Assembly (NCBI RefSeq): GCF_016900115.1
Contig: NZ_JACJJQ010000018.1
Coordinates: 1-36,739 of the forward strand
Length of the DNA: 36,739 nt
Reading direction: 5' to 3'
Source: Limosilactobacillus alvi
Lineage (GTDB): Bacteria > Bacillota > Bacilli > Lactobacillales > Lactobacillaceae
Below the pieces are notes generated by a model. The model did not search any database, was not told the origin of the DNA, and was given only the letters and a program-made list of their open reading frames with translations. A program made the position numbers and the translations under genes. Positions 1-8,402 of this stretch are shown here, one piece after another (the stretch's first letter is position 1; every line of letters begins with the position of its first letter).

Positions 1-110
1 GAGGATTAACCCTCTTCTTTAATATATCACTTTTTCCTGATTTTTAAATTCTTATTTAGATCAGGTTTGTTTAGTGTACGCTAATTTTCGATAACTTTTC
101 GCTTGACTAA
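1..110. repeat. ~105-bp repeat, inverted partner of 29600-29705
   Basis: The reverse complement of this stretch aligns with 29600-29705. Shared blocks include GAGGATTAACCCT, ATTCTTATTTAG and GTGTACGCT, followed by TTTTCG and CTTTTC words. Neither copy holds a credible coding sequence. Both copies lie beside a member of the larger dispersed repeat family, so the two may once have formed one element. It could be the remnant of an insertion-sequence end; no transposase is visible. Confidence 0.6.
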
Positions 111-120
111 TCGTAGGAAG

Positions 121-325
121 CGAGGCTGGGAAGGAACACGAGTTTCTTCTCAGCCTCGACTTATCGATAAGGGCCATGATTGAAGGCAATTAGCCAACTT
201 ACTGAGCGTCCGCAAACTCATACAAAATTGAAACCGCTAGTGTACTCAATGGAAGTAACTGTTATTCAACAACTACTTGCTTCTCGCTAGGTTATCTGTA
301 TAACAGAGATGCTCAGAATGTGCGT
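121..325 (+). repeat. Diverged copy (D) of the dispersed intergenic repeat, with 17-bp hairpin
   Basis: Positions 121-158 form a 17-bp stem (CGAGGCTG...CAGCCTCG, two G-U pairs) around an ACGA loop. The body up to about 325 aligns loosely with the copy at 1010-1321: AGCCAACT, then CGCAAACTCAT against TGTGAGCCCAT, then GGAAGTAACTG, ATTCAACAACTACTTG and CAGAGATG. It is the oldest-looking copy. The rest of 1-396 shows no gene. Confidence 0.6.
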
Positions 326-396
326 TGACCACTAAGAATTAATCTCCATTCATCTTTCCAAAGCATTGAGAAAATTTTCGTTTGACTAATTCTTTG

Positions 397-966
397 TTAT
401 TCATACGTACGAAAATGTGGTGCTTGGTAATTAGTCATAAAACTTAGAATTTCATCTAAGTTAGTAGCAAATGCAACCGCCTTGAGATATTGATGTTCTA
501 AAAATCCTTGATTACTCATCTTTGTTAAGAGGTTTGCTAAATCATCATAAAAATGGCGATAATTATAAATGGCAACCGGCTTTTGGTTATCACCAATTGT
601 TGTCCATGCTGACACTTGGCTAATTTCTTCTAAGGTGCCTAAACCACCTGGAAGGGCAATGAAACCATCGGCTAGATTAATCATTCGCTCTTTACGTTTG
701 TCCATATTAGCAGTTACTTCAAGCTTCTCTAAGCGTTTTAATTGAGCACCACGACTAAGAAGTTCTTCGGTAATCACCCCAGTAACTTGTCCTCCAGCAT
801 CGAGGGTAGCATTAGCCAGGGCTCCCATTAGTCCGTAGCCGCCGCCACCATAAATAAGTTCAATTTGTTGTTGGGCCAATTTTTGGCCGAGTTGGTGGGC
901 TAATTGTTGATAATCAGTGGTCTTCCCTGCTTGAGCACCACAAAAAACGGCAATTCGCTTAATCAT
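397..966 (-). CDS. LOG family protein (nucleoside 5'-monophosphate phosphoribohydrolase type)
   Basis: 189 aa, the usual length for the TIGR00730/LOG family. It has a Rossmann-like nucleotide fold with GGGGYGLMG at residues 40-48 and the family signature PGGLGTLEE at 106-114. Characterised relatives cleave the N-glycosidic bond of nucleoside monophosphates, including cytokinin riboside monophosphates. The bacterial physiological substrate here is unknown, so 'lysine decarboxylase', a common label, would be wrong. The ATG follows AGGAAGTG at good spacing. It is monocistronic, with repeat-filled non-coding DNA on both sides. The family call is secure; the exact role is inference. Confidence 0.9.
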   Translation of the reverse strand: MIKRIAVFCGAQAGKTTDYQQLAHQLGQKLAQQQIELIYGGGGYGLMGALANATLDAGGQVTGVITEELLSRGAQLKRLEKLEVTANMDKRKERMINLADGFIALPGGLGTLEEISQVSAWTTIGDNQKPVAIYNYRHFYDDLANLLTKMSNQGFLEHQYLKAVAFATNLDEILSFMTNYQAPHFRTYE

Positions 967-1009
967 ATTTTCACTTCCTAAAAGACGATTGCTTCAATTC
1001 TAACATACC

Positions 1010-1321
1010 GAGTTGGAATTGATGTTGTGAACAAATAAAGAGGTTGGGGAAAAAGCTCCTTGACGGCCTGGTTGGGATAAGAAGGACGAAGGTTGATTCA
1101 TTAGAATCGACCTTTCGTTTGCACTTATCCGCTAAGGCCGTGCTTTGGAGCGAACCAGCCAACTGGTTTGGCGTTTGTGAGCCCATGCAAGGCTGAATCA
1201 GTTGGTGCGACCGTCAGGGAAGCAACTGCCATTCAGCTACTGCTTTGACCTTAGTTACTGAGTAACATTCGGAGATGAAAGAGGGGCTGGGAAGCAACGT
1301 GCGTTGCTTCCCAGCCCCTCT
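1010..1321 (+). repeat. Longest copy (A) of the dispersed intergenic repeat
   Basis: Fills the gap between two minus-strand genes. It contains a 79-nt hairpin at 1063-1141 (nested arms ACGGCCT/AGGCCGT, GGATAAG/CTTATCC, and GGTTGATTC/GAATCGACC around ATTA). A conserved body of about 150 bp ends near CATTCGGAGATG, and a terminal perfect palindrome lies at 1280-1321. Related copies lie at 121-325 (same orientation), 12219-12447 (inverted) and 29461-29595 (same orientation, shortened). Apparent reading frames here have no ribosome binding sites and are repeat artefacts. Confidence 0.8.
1280..1321 (-). terminator. 42-nt palindrome, terminator of the DUF4828 gene and end of repeat A
   Basis: Twenty base pairs (AGAGGGGCTGGGAAGCAACG and its exact complement) flank a 2-nt centre. 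It starts 10 nt past the stop codon of the DUF4828 gene. In the minus direction it is followed by only a short T-rich stretch (CTCTTTC), so termination may be imperfect. Confidence 0.65.
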
Positions 1322-1330
1322 AAAAATAAA

Positions 1331-1693
1331 TTATTGCATTGGCTTAAGATGATATACCTCATCATCGGTTTCATCAATGAGGGCAATCGGGCGACTTTCA
1401 TTCGCCTTAATTGTAATGTGGTAACCGAGTCGATCAAGGTAAATTAGGTGTTCGTTGCTAATTTGTTCAACGGTCGCCTTAATTTCATGATTATCGACTT
1501 TTAATCGTAAATCCGGACTAATTGAAATGGTATGGTCACGATTTCGTTCATCATCATGATATTGCCAAGTTCCAGCATAAAAGAGTGGCAAGGAGACCGC
1601 CGGAGAATTTTTTTTTGAATGGCTGAGACCAAAAGAGCTTGAAATCCCAGCCAATAGCCCCGCACCAAATAATAACAATCCTTTTTTCTTCAT
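1331..1693 (-). CDS. DUF4828 domain-containing small membrane-anchored protein
   Basis: 120 aa from the second of two adjacent ATGs, chosen because AGGTG then sits at better spacing; the first ATG at 1696 would add one Met. Residues 1-22 (KKK then LLLFGAGLLAGISSSFG) form an N-terminal hydrophobic anchor or signal-like segment. The remainder is a beta-rich domain containing FYAGTWQYHDD, as in the lactobacillal DUF4828 family. Its function is unknown. It is divergent from the oxidoreductase gene at 1856, and relatives are often found beside such a gene. A cell-envelope location is inferred from the hydrophobic N-terminus. Confidence 0.75.
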   Translation of the reverse strand: MKKKGLLLFGAGLLAGISSSFGLSHSKKNSPAVSLPLFYAGTWQYHDDERNRDHTISISPDLRLKVDNHEIKATVEQISNEHLIYLDRLGYHITIKANESRPIALIDETDDEVYHLKPMQ

Positions 1694-1855
1694 CATATCA
1701 CCTAAAACCTAATATTATTAACTGCATCAATTATACACATTTCTTATCAGAAAAAAGTTTCATTTTGGTTAAAAAGAGATAATAAATCATGTTAGTGGTA
1801 AGACCGCTAGCCAGGGTGGTAAAATAAATTCATTAAGCTAAAGGAGCATAAAGCA

Positions 1856-2866
1856 ATGTTAAAATTAGGAATTATTGGAACACATATTATTACCGATCAA
1901 ATGCTTGATGCCGCAAAAACAACTGGTCGTTATCAATTAACAACGGTTTATTCGCGGACGATGCAACGTGCAGAAGAATTCGGAAAGCCATATGGAGCAA
2001 CTGCTTTTTATGATCGCTTGGAAGACTTTTTTGACGAAGGTGACTTTGACGTTGTTTATATCGCTTCGCCAAATAGCTTGCACTATGAACAAGTGCGTTT
2101 AGCAATTGAAAATGATAAGTTTATTATTTTGGAAAAGCCAGCTTTTGTTAATCCAGAAGAATTCAGCCAAATTGAATCCCTTTTGCAAGCTCATCCTAAG
2201 GCTCGCTTAGTTGAGGCCGCGCGGCATATTCATACTGGTTTATTTAAGGCGGCCCAAAAACAATTTGCGAAGATGAAGCATCACCAAGGAGCAACAATTA
2301 CGGTGATGAAGTACTCTAGTCGTTACGACAAGGTCTTGGCTGATGAAAAGCCATATCCAAACATTTTCACGAAAGAATTTGCCGGCGGGGCTTTGATGGA
2401 TCTTGGTGTTTACGCTGTCTATGGGGCAGTTACAATGTACGGGATGCCAAATAGCGTGGTCTACTTCCCAACAATGGCAAAGACGGGGGTTGATGCCAAA
2501 GGGGTCGCAATCCTAACTTATGATGGTTTCTCAGTAACCTTGAATATTGGGAAGACGGCAAATTCCCACTTAGTAAGTGAATTCTATGGGCTTAAGGATA
2601 CCTTAGTCTTCGACAGTATTTTTGATACTACGAAGGTAACCTACTTTGACGAAAATAAGGAAGCTCATGCAATTGAAGCGCCATACTTTGAAAACTCAAT
2701 GGTCGATGAATTAAATGACTTCGCTGATCTTTTTGAAGCTCCCGACGATACAGAACAGTTAAAGCTTTACAAGCGTTGGCAAGCATTATCACGGGAAGTT
2801 AATGCAGTGATGTATGATCTTCGCCAATCTGCTGATTTTGTTTTCCCAGCTGATACAAATCGTTAA
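1856..2866 (+). CDS. Gfo/Idh/MocA family NAD(P)-dependent oxidoreductase
   Basis: 336 aa, full family length. The N-terminal Rossmann segment is KLGIIGTHIIT, where the usual third glycine region is altered. The family motif EKP lies at 93-95 (ILEKPAF), followed by the C-terminal alpha/beta substrate domain with GGALMDLGVYAVY. Family members oxidise or reduce sugars, inositols or related alcohols; the substrate cannot be read from sequence. AAAGGAG precedes the ATG. The stop codon lies inside the ribosome binding site of the helicase gene downstream, so the two are probably co-transcribed and translationally coupled. Confidence 0.85.
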   Translation: MLKLGIIGTHIITDQMLDAAKTTGRYQLTTVYSRTMQRAEEFGKPYGATAFYDRLEDFFDEGDFDVVYIASPNSLHYEQVRLAIENDKFIILEKPAFVNPEEFSQIESLLQAHPKARLVEAARHIHTGLFKAAQKQFAKMKHHQGATITVMKYSSRYDKVLADEKPYPNIFTKEFAGGALMDLGVYAVYGAVTMYGMPNSVVYFPTMAKTGVDAKGVAILTYDGFSVTLNIGKTANSHLVSEFYGLKDTLVFDSIFDTTKVTYFDENKEAHAIEAPYFENSMVDELNDFADLFEAPDDTEQLKLYKRWQALSREVNAVMYDLRQSADFVFPADTNR

Positions 2867-2876
2867 GGAGGCTCCC

Positions 2877-4181
2877 GTGGAAGAAAAATTCACGCAACAT
2901 TTTCAAGAAACGGGTTTTAAGAAGTTAACGGCGATTCAAACTGAAGTTGCTGAGCCTTTAGCAGCAGGAAAATCAGTCTTAGGAATTGCTCCCACTGGTT
3001 CTGGGAAGACCTTGGCTTTCACATGGCCGTTGCTACCACGTATAGAAAAGGACGCGGGAATCCAGCTTCTGGTCTTGGAACCGTCCCAAGAATTAGCGAT
3101 GCAAACAACCCGGGTGATGCGGGACTGGGCTCGGTTGTTGGACTTGCACGTTCAATCCTTGACGGGAGGAGCTAATCTTCGTCGCCAGTCAGAACGACTG
3201 AAGAAGACCAAACCAGAAATTATTGTTGGAACACCAGGTCGGATCCTCCACTTAATCGATGAGCGGGATTTAAACTTGAAAAAGTTAAAAACCTTAGTAA
3301 TTGATGAAGCAGATGATTTACTAGTGGACGATACCCAAGCGGTAGTTGAAGATATCGAACGAACAACTCCAATTGATTCCCAACTTGCATTCTTTTCGGC
3401 AACCTATGGGAAAGTATTTGATCAGCTAAATGATTTGTTTGGGCGGCATATTGAAAAAATTGATGTGCGACAAAGTGATGATAGTCAAGGGCCCGTTAAA
3501 CATGCTTTAGTAAAGGCCCGGACGATGAGTCAAAAAGCAGCGATGTTGGAACGACTGAGTAAAACCAAAAACTTTAGGGCCTTGGTGTTCTTTTCTAGTA
3601 TTAAGACTCTTCATTACACGGCGAGTCGTTTAAAGCACGCTGGGGTTTCCAGCGCTACTTTAGGCGGTAAACAACGACAAACGGAACGTGCAGCAGTAAT
3701 GCGTGGGTTTCGGAAACATCAAATTAAGCTCTTGCTAACGACTGATGTGGCTGCCCGAGGCCTTGACCTTCCAAAGCTACCGGCGGTTGTTAATTTTGAA
3801 TTACCAACTAGCTCAAATCTTTATATTCATCGTAGTGGTCGAACGGGGCGACAAGGTGAACCAGGATTGGTAATCAACCTTGGGGATGACCACGATTTCC
3901 GTGATTTAAGACGGCTTTTGGCTAAAACCGATTATCAATTAGTCCCAATGGCAATTGCCGAGCGGGAACTCCTTGCCGAAGACGAAGCAAAGGTGCGTTT
4001 AGCAAAGGAAAAATTCCAAAAATCAAAGAAACCTTCGACTACCAAGGATCAAAATGAAGCTCACTCAGCTGCGCAGCGGATTTTTGCCAAGGCAAAGGTA
4101 CGTAAGAAGAACCGAAAAAATAAAGGAATTCGGTTAAAGCACCGCCGCAAAGCGGAAGCTGCTGTCAAAAAACAAAAGTAA
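2877..4181 (+). CDS. DEAD-box ATP-dependent RNA helicase (CshB-like)
   Basis: 434 aa from GTG at 2877, chosen because AAGGAGG (2865-2871) sits 5 nt upstream; an earlier ATG inside the preceding gene lacks a site and adds a non-family extension. Motifs in order: Q motif region with IQTEVAEPL, APTGSGKT (38-45), TGGA, TPGR, DEAD (143-146), SAT (174-176), TTDVAARGLD, and HRSGRTGR (318-325). The C-terminal ~70 residues are very lysine-rich, an RNA-binding tail. Members unwind structured RNA in ribosome assembly, RNA decay and cold growth. Assignment to CshB rather than another DEAD paralogue is inference from length and tail. Confidence 0.9.
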   Translation: MEEKFTQHFQETGFKKLTAIQTEVAEPLAAGKSVLGIAPTGSGKTLAFTWPLLPRIEKDAGIQLLVLEPSQELAMQTTRVMRDWARLLDLHVQSLTGGANLRRQSERLKKTKPEIIVGTPGRILHLIDERDLNLKKLKTLVIDEADDLLVDDTQAVVEDIERTTPIDSQLAFFSATYGKVFDQLNDLFGRHIEKIDVRQSDDSQGPVKHALVKARTMSQKAAMLERLSKTKNFRALVFFSSIKTLHYTASRLKHAGVSSATLGGKQRQTERAAVMRGFRKHQIKLLLTTDVAARGLDLPKLPAVVNFELPTSSNLYIHRSGRTGRQGEPGLVINLGDDHDFRDLRRLLAKTDYQLVPMAIAERELLAEDEAKVRLAKEKFQKSKKPSTTKDQNEAHSAAQRIFAKAKVRKKNRKNKGIRLKHRRKAEAAVKKQK

Positions 4182-4229
4182 ATCCAACTTTACAGGAACT
4201 AAAATCAATGCGATAATAAGTTGAAGTTT

Positions 4230-4302
4230 GGTTCCATAGTATAATTGGATAGTACATCCGCCTCCTAAGCGGCTGATCCCGGTTCGACCCCGGGTGGGAC
4301 CA
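4230..4302 (+). tRNA. tRNA-Arg (anticodon CCT)
   Basis: Acceptor GGTTCCA pairs with TGGGACC, and the discriminator is A (4302). The anticodon loop CTCCTAA gives CCT, reading AGG. The T arm is CCCGG-TTCGACC-CCGGG. The pair at the top of the anticodon stem is mismatched. CCA is not encoded. It stands alone, followed 40 nt later by a terminator. Confidence 0.92.
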
Positions 4303-4341
4303 TTTTGGCGGAATTTTGGAAAAACAGTCGAATATTCAAAG

Positions 4342-4382
4342 ACCGTCTAAATCCTTTAACATGAGGGTTTGGACGGTTTTTT
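4342..4382 (+). terminator. Rho-independent terminator after tRNA-Arg
   Basis: ACCGTCTAAATCCT pairs with GGGTTTGGACGGT (with G-U pairs), followed by six T residues. Confidence 0.85.
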
Positions 4383-4455
4383 GATTTTTGATGAATTGTA
4401 ATAATGGACCTTAATCTCCATAAGTGACGGATTTAATATGAATGGGGGACTTGCG

Positions 4456-6441
4456 ATGGGAAAACACTTAGTAGTGGGGCTAATGGCTCACGTTGATGCT
4501 GGTAAAACAACCTTAGCTGAAGGAATGCTTTATCAAGCTGGCACAATTCGTCAATTAGGACGAGTTGATAAACAAAGTACTTTTCTTGATCCAAATGTAA
4601 TTGAGAAGCAACGCGGAATCACAATCTTTGATCACCAGGCGGAGTTAACGGTGGGCGACACTCAAATTACCTTGTTAGATACTCCGGGACACGTTGATTT
4701 TACCCCAGCAGTAGAACGAGTGCTCAACGTAATTGATTTAGCGGTGTTGGTAGTTTCGGCAGTTGAAGGGATTCAAAGTCATACTCGGACATTATGGGCG
4801 CTTTTGCAAGCAAAGAAAATTCCTACGATGATTTTTGTTAATAAACTCGATCAAATTGGAGCCCACCCAGATCAAGTGGTTACCGAATTTCAAACCGAAT
4901 TTGGCAGTCAGTGCCTACCGTTTAATCAACCTAGTGATCTTAAAGCTTGGTCAGCAGATACGCCAGAATTGATTGCTATGCAAGGTGATGAGCAACTGTT
5001 AGACCAATACTTGGCAAATGGACAGGTTGATCAAAAAGCTATCCGGAAGCTGGTTGCATCACAAAAAGTTGTGCCAATATACTTTGGCGCAGCCCTAAAC
5101 CAGGTTGGAATTTCAGAGTTACTAGCGGGGATTATTAAGTGGGGACCATCATTAGCATCAACGCCTAACTTTGGTGCCCGTATTTTTAAAATCTCCCATG
5201 AACCTAATGGTACGCGTTTAACTTGGTTCCGGGTAATTGGAGGAGATCTAAAAGTTAAGACAACCCTCAATAATGAAAAAATCGATCAAATTCGCCATTA
5301 CAATGGCCAGCAATATGAGGTTAAACGAGTCGCTAAACGTGGTGAAATAGTTACCATTGCTGGTCCACAAAAAACTTTTCCAGGTCAGGTAATTGGTACC
5401 GAGAGCCAGGTTGATCAAGTGAGTTTAAGACCAGTCCTTAATTATGCGGTGACAACTAATCATGATCATGATTTTCAAATCTTACAGAATGCTTGTGAAC
5501 AACTAGCTGATGAAGAACCACTTTTGCATCTAAATGTTAATCAAGCGTTGAATCAAATTACCCTTCAGTTAATGGGAACGGTCCAAGTTGAGGTAATTAA
5601 AGCCTTAATGAAAAACCGATTTGGATTAACAGTTACTTTAAAACCTGCCGGAATTGTTTATCGAGAAACAATTAATAAAGTGGTTGAAGGGGTTGGCCAT
5701 TTTGAACCCTTGCGGCATTATGCGGAAGTTCATCTTTTGCTGGAACCTGGTCAGCCAGGAAGTGGGCTCCAAATTGTGAGTCAATGTCGAGAAGAAGTTT
5801 TACCTCATCAATGGCAAAGCCAAATTTTGACTGCTCTGCAGGCTAAAGAACACCGGGGGGTCTTAATTGGGGCACCTTTAACCGATGTTAAAATTACTCT
5901 TGTTGGGGGAAAAGGAAATCTTAAGCATACCAGTGGTGGTGACTTTCGGGAAGCAACTTGGCGAGCAGTGCGTCAAGGGTTGATGATGCTTAAACAAGTA
6001 GGGCAGGCCCAGATTTTAGAACCTTGGTATCAATTTAGTTTAGTGATCCCGGTGAGCCAGGTGGGTCGGGCCCTTAATGATATTCAACAAATGGGTGGAA
6101 GCTTAAAGCTCCCAGTAAACCTACCGAGTGGCGAAGTACCAGTACGGCTAACCGGTGAGGCGCCTGTGATTAAACTGCAGGATTATCCAATAATTGTTCG
6201 GCAATATACTCATGGCCAAGGACAATTAACGGTTAAATTTGGTGGTTTTCGGCCTGCTGAAGACCAAATAACGCTTGTCGAAAAAGAAGCTTATGATCCA
6301 GTAAGCGACTTGCCAAATACGCCAGATTCAGTTTTCTGTACCCATGGGGCAGGTTACCCGGTTAAATGGAATCAAGTTCCGCAAACAATGCATTGTGACT
6401 ACTATTATCCACAAGTTATGGCAAATTTCGGTCCAAATTAG
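4456..6441 (+). CDS. TetM/EF-G-like translation factor GTPase
   Basis: 661 aa from ATG 4456, which has GGGGGAC upstream; an ATG 18 nt earlier has no site. GTPase motifs are AHVDAGKTT (11-19), RGITI (53-57), DTPGHVDF (75-82) and NKLD (129-132), followed by EF-G domains II-V. This is the architecture of ribosomal protection proteins (TetM/TetO/TetW, about 640 aa), slightly longer and evidently diverged. Such chromosomal paralogues occur in many lactobacilli and their role is not established. Tetracycline resistance cannot be claimed: nothing nearby suggests mobility and the tip loop of domain IV cannot be judged without alignment. It is a single gene between two terminated units. Confidence 0.82.
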   Translation: MGKHLVVGLMAHVDAGKTTLAEGMLYQAGTIRQLGRVDKQSTFLDPNVIEKQRGITIFDHQAELTVGDTQITLLDTPGHVDFTPAVERVLNVIDLAVLVVSAVEGIQSHTRTLWALLQAKKIPTMIFVNKLDQIGAHPDQVVTEFQTEFGSQCLPFNQPSDLKAWSADTPELIAMQGDEQLLDQYLANGQVDQKAIRKLVASQKVVPIYFGAALNQVGISELLAGIIKWGPSLASTPNFGARIFKISHEPNGTRLTWFRVIGGDLKVKTTLNNEKIDQIRHYNGQQYEVKRVAKRGEIVTIAGPQKTFPGQVIGTESQVDQVSLRPVLNYAVTTNHDHDFQILQNACEQLADEEPLLHLNVNQALNQITLQLMGTVQVEVIKALMKNRFGLTVTLKPAGIVYRETINKVVEGVGHFEPLRHYAEVHLLLEPGQPGSGLQIVSQCREEVLPHQWQSQILTALQAKEHRGVLIGAPLTDVKITLVGGKGNLKHTSGGDFREATWRAVRQGLMMLKQVGQAQILEPWYQFSLVIPVSQVGRALNDIQQMGGSLKLPVNLPSGEVPVRLTGEAPVIKLQDYPIIVRQYTHGQGQLTVKFGGFRPAEDQITLVEKEAYDPVSDLPNTPDSVFCTHGAGYPVKWNQVPQTMHCDYYYPQVMANFGPN

Positions 6442-6443
6442 GG

Positions 6444-6472
6444 TTGACAATTTAGAGTTAAAATTATAAGAT
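6444..6472 (+). promoter_or_regulatory. Promoter of the luxS T-box transcript
   Basis: TTGACA (6444-6449), 17-bp spacer, TAAGAT (6467-6472). Spacing and -10 sequence are the same as at the Cys T-box promoter (25714-25742). Confidence 0.75.
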
Positions 6473-6484
6473 AATGACAATCAA

Positions 6485-6760
6485 ATTAGATAACGCTTAG
6501 AAAAGATGAGTAGTTTTGACGACCTTCATAGCGAGCTGGAATGGTGAAAGCCAGTAAGGATAATCATCACGAAGATGGTCTTGGAGGATCCTAGCGGTGA
6601 AGATTTTAACCGTTAGCGGTTGCCACCCGATATCAGTGGTTAAGCATGGTTGTGCTTAGTAAGTGAAATTCTGTGAAGGATTTCTAAACTTGGGTGGTAC
6701 CACGTTTCAAAGCAACGTCCCGGGAACTGTTAATTTACAGTTTCCGGGACGTTCTTTATT
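6485..6760 (+). promoter_or_regulatory. T-box leader, methionine-specific, upstream of luxS
   Basis: Stem I carries AGTA on the 5' side of the specifier loop and AGCGAG near the apex. The 3' side reads CACGAAG-ATG-GTCTT, with ATG in the register occupied by GTA in the valS leader. The T-box core GGGTGGTACCACG is at 6692-6704. TGGT fits a tRNA with discriminator A, as expected for tRNA-Met. The terminator is a 16-bp stem (AACGTCCCGGGAACTG and complement, 6714-6753) followed by a T-rich run. Uncharged tRNA-Met should allow read-through into luxS. Confidence 0.88.
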
Positions 6761-6846
6761 TAAACTACTTTCTTTTGGAGAAAACAGTTGACGAATTTGA
6801 TTTAGTGAACAAAAATAAAGTTATTAAATTAAGGAGGAAATACTTT

Positions 6847-7323
6847 ATGGCAAAAGTTGAAAGTTTTACTTTAGATCACACGAAGGTTAAGGCCCCTTAT
6901 GTTCGGTTAATTACGGTTGAAAAGGGTCCAAAGGGTGATGAAATTAGTAATTATGATTTGCGATTAGTTCAACCAAACGAAAACGCCATTCCAACGGCTG
7001 GCTTACACACGATTGAACACCTATTAGCCGGATTATTACGTGACCGGCTAGATGGGGTGATTGATTGCTCACCATTTGGTTGCCGGACTGGTTTCCACTT
7101 AATTACCTGGGGAGAACACTCAACGACGGAAGTTGCTAAAGCTTTAAAGTCATCCTTAGAAGAAATTGCTTACCACACTGAATGGAAAGATGTTCAAGGA
7201 ACCACAATCGAAAGTTGTGGAAACTACCGTGATCACTCCCTCTTCTCTGCCAAGGAATGGTCAAAGAAGATCCTAAGTGAAGGGATTTCTGATCAACCAT
7301 TTGAACGCCACGTGGTTGACTAA
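6847..7323 (+). CDS. luxS: S-ribosylhomocysteine lyase LuxS
   Basis: 158 aa from ATG 6847 with AAGGAGG upstream. LuxS converts S-ribosylhomocysteine to homocysteine and the AI-2 precursor 4,5-dihydroxy-2,3-pentanedione in the activated methyl cycle. Metal ligands are visible: H54 and H58 in HTIEH, and C124 in [10 protein letters not shown]. The catalytic cysteine motif GCRTGFH is at 78-84. Length and motifs are those of a functional enzyme. Methionine T-box control fits its place in homocysteine recycling. It is monocistronic, with a terminator at 7337-7366. Confidence 0.97.
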   Translation: MAKVESFTLDHTKVKAPYVRLITVEKGPKGDEISNYDLRLVQPNENAIPTAGLHTIEHLLAGLLRDRLDGVIDCSPFGCRTGFHLITWGEHSTTEVAKALKSSLEEIAYHTEWKDVQGTTIESCGNYRDHSLFSAKEWSKKILSEGISDQPFERHVVD

Positions 7324-7336
7324 GCTTAATATGTAA

Positions 7337-7366
7337 ATGAGGTTTGGGTTTCCAGACCTCATTTTT
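7337..7366 (+). terminator. Terminator after luxS
   Basis: ATGAGGTTTGG pairs with CCAGACCTCAT around GTTT, followed by a T run. Confidence 0.85.
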
Positions 7367-7415
7367 AGTATGTGGGAATCCTTCTCAAATTCCAATAAAA
7401 GTTATGTGTTGTTAG

Positions 7416-8372
7416 CTATTTAAATTGACGCATTGTCTCTGCGAGGTGAACTTCATGAACAACAAATTCATGGGTTCGGCAAATATAGTCATTTTGACGC
7501 CCCAATTTTGCAATATAGCCATTAATGTAGTCAACTTCAGTTGGGCGTCCCTTACTAAAATCTTGATACATTGATGGATAGTGGTACTGATAAGCCTTTG
7601 AGACAGTGATTACTGAATCAACTTCGGCTTGGCGAGTTTCAATCAACTCAATTCCGGCTCGTTCGCAGGCGTCGAAGGCTTCATCAAAGAGTTGCTTAGC
7701 CATTTCTCGGACACCAGGATACTGAATGAATTCGCCCATTTGTATTTCAAACATCGTACAAAGAGTATTGCATACAGCGTTAAAGACAACTTTTGACATA
7801 CACATACCTTGCCAATCGGTAGCCCACTTTGGACCAAGTTGGGCTAACTGAAAATCCTGGAAAACTTGTTGCATTGTTAGATTAGGCGCTTGATTATTGT
7901 AAGGTGCCATGTGCATGACTTCGGTTCCAAGATCTCCCATGAAATCGACATCTGCTGGTTTGTCCATCCTAGTTGCAATCATGGCAGTTCCACAAATGAT
8001 TTTATCGGGATCAAAGAATTGATTAATTTTTTCAAAGTGTCCCATTCCATTCATTGCGGAAAAAACGTATTGATGTGGTTTGAATAATCCAGCTTTTTGG
8101 CAACGCATAAGCTCGGTAGCAAGTTGCATTTGTTTTTTGAAAATAATCCAGACGTCAGGTGAACCGGAATATTCTTCAGGTCGATAAATATTAATTGGGA
8201 TCAGTCTTTGGTTTTGATGATCACGAGCAACTTTAACCCCACCCTGAGATTTAACAGCCTGCAAATTTGGTTCCCAAGTTTCGATAAAATCAACCTTAAC
8301 ACCTGCATGCTCCTGAAGCATTACTCCATAGCGGTAGCCCATTGCCCCCGCTCCAATAATTCCGTAGTGCAT
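7416..8372 (-). CDS. PanE/ApbA-family 2-oxo acid reductase (2-dehydropantoate 2-reductase type)
   Basis: 318 aa. The N-terminal NADPH-binding motif GIIGAGAMG is at 4-12. The C-terminal ketopantoate-reductase domain has candidate catalytic Lys194 and Asn198 (MSKVVFNAV) and the typical GRPTEVDYING segment (275-285) with Glu279. True PanE makes pantoate for CoA. In lactic acid bacteria several family members instead reduce branched-chain or aromatic 2-oxo acids to D-2-hydroxy acids. T-box control by an amino acid and the neighbouring aminotransferase/2-hydroxyacid dehydrogenase pair favour an amino-acid-linked role, which is inference. The ribosome binding site is weak (GCAGGT). Confidence 0.8.
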   Translation of the reverse strand: MHYGIIGAGAMGYRYGVMLQEHAGVKVDFIETWEPNLQAVKSQGGVKVARDHQNQRLIPINIYRPEEYSGSPDVWIIFKKQMQLATELMRCQKAGLFKPHQYVFSAMNGMGHFEKINQFFDPDKIICGTAMIATRMDKPADVDFMGDLGTEVMHMAPYNNQAPNLTMQQVFQDFQLAQLGPKWATDWQGMCMSKVVFNAVCNTLCTMFEIQMGEFIQYPGVREMAKQLFDEAFDACERAGIELIETRQAEVDSVITVSKAYQYHYPSMYQDFSKGRPTEVDYINGYIAKLGRQNDYICRTHEFVVHEVHLAETMRQFK

Positions 8373-8402
8373 AATTAATACCTGCTTTCATGGATTTTCG
8401 AC

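Noticed and set aside
971-1437. Minus-strand reading frames of about 60-70 codons between the LOG and DUF4828 genes
   Set aside because: They fall in the dispersed repeat and its palindrome or in an alternate frame of the DUF4828 gene, with no ribosome binding sites or family resemblance.
4438-4455. Upstream ATG for the TetM-like gene
   Set aside because: No ribosome binding site precedes it, while GGGGGAC sits properly before the ATG at 4456.
4456-6441. Annotation as a tetracycline resistance gene
   Set aside because: Domain architecture alone does not establish resistance, and the context is chromosomal with no mobile signals.
6485-6760. Aspartate (GAT) specifier for the luxS T-box
   Set aside because: The valS leader register points to ATG. 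TGGT fits discriminator A of tRNA-Met, whereas tRNA-Asp normally has G.
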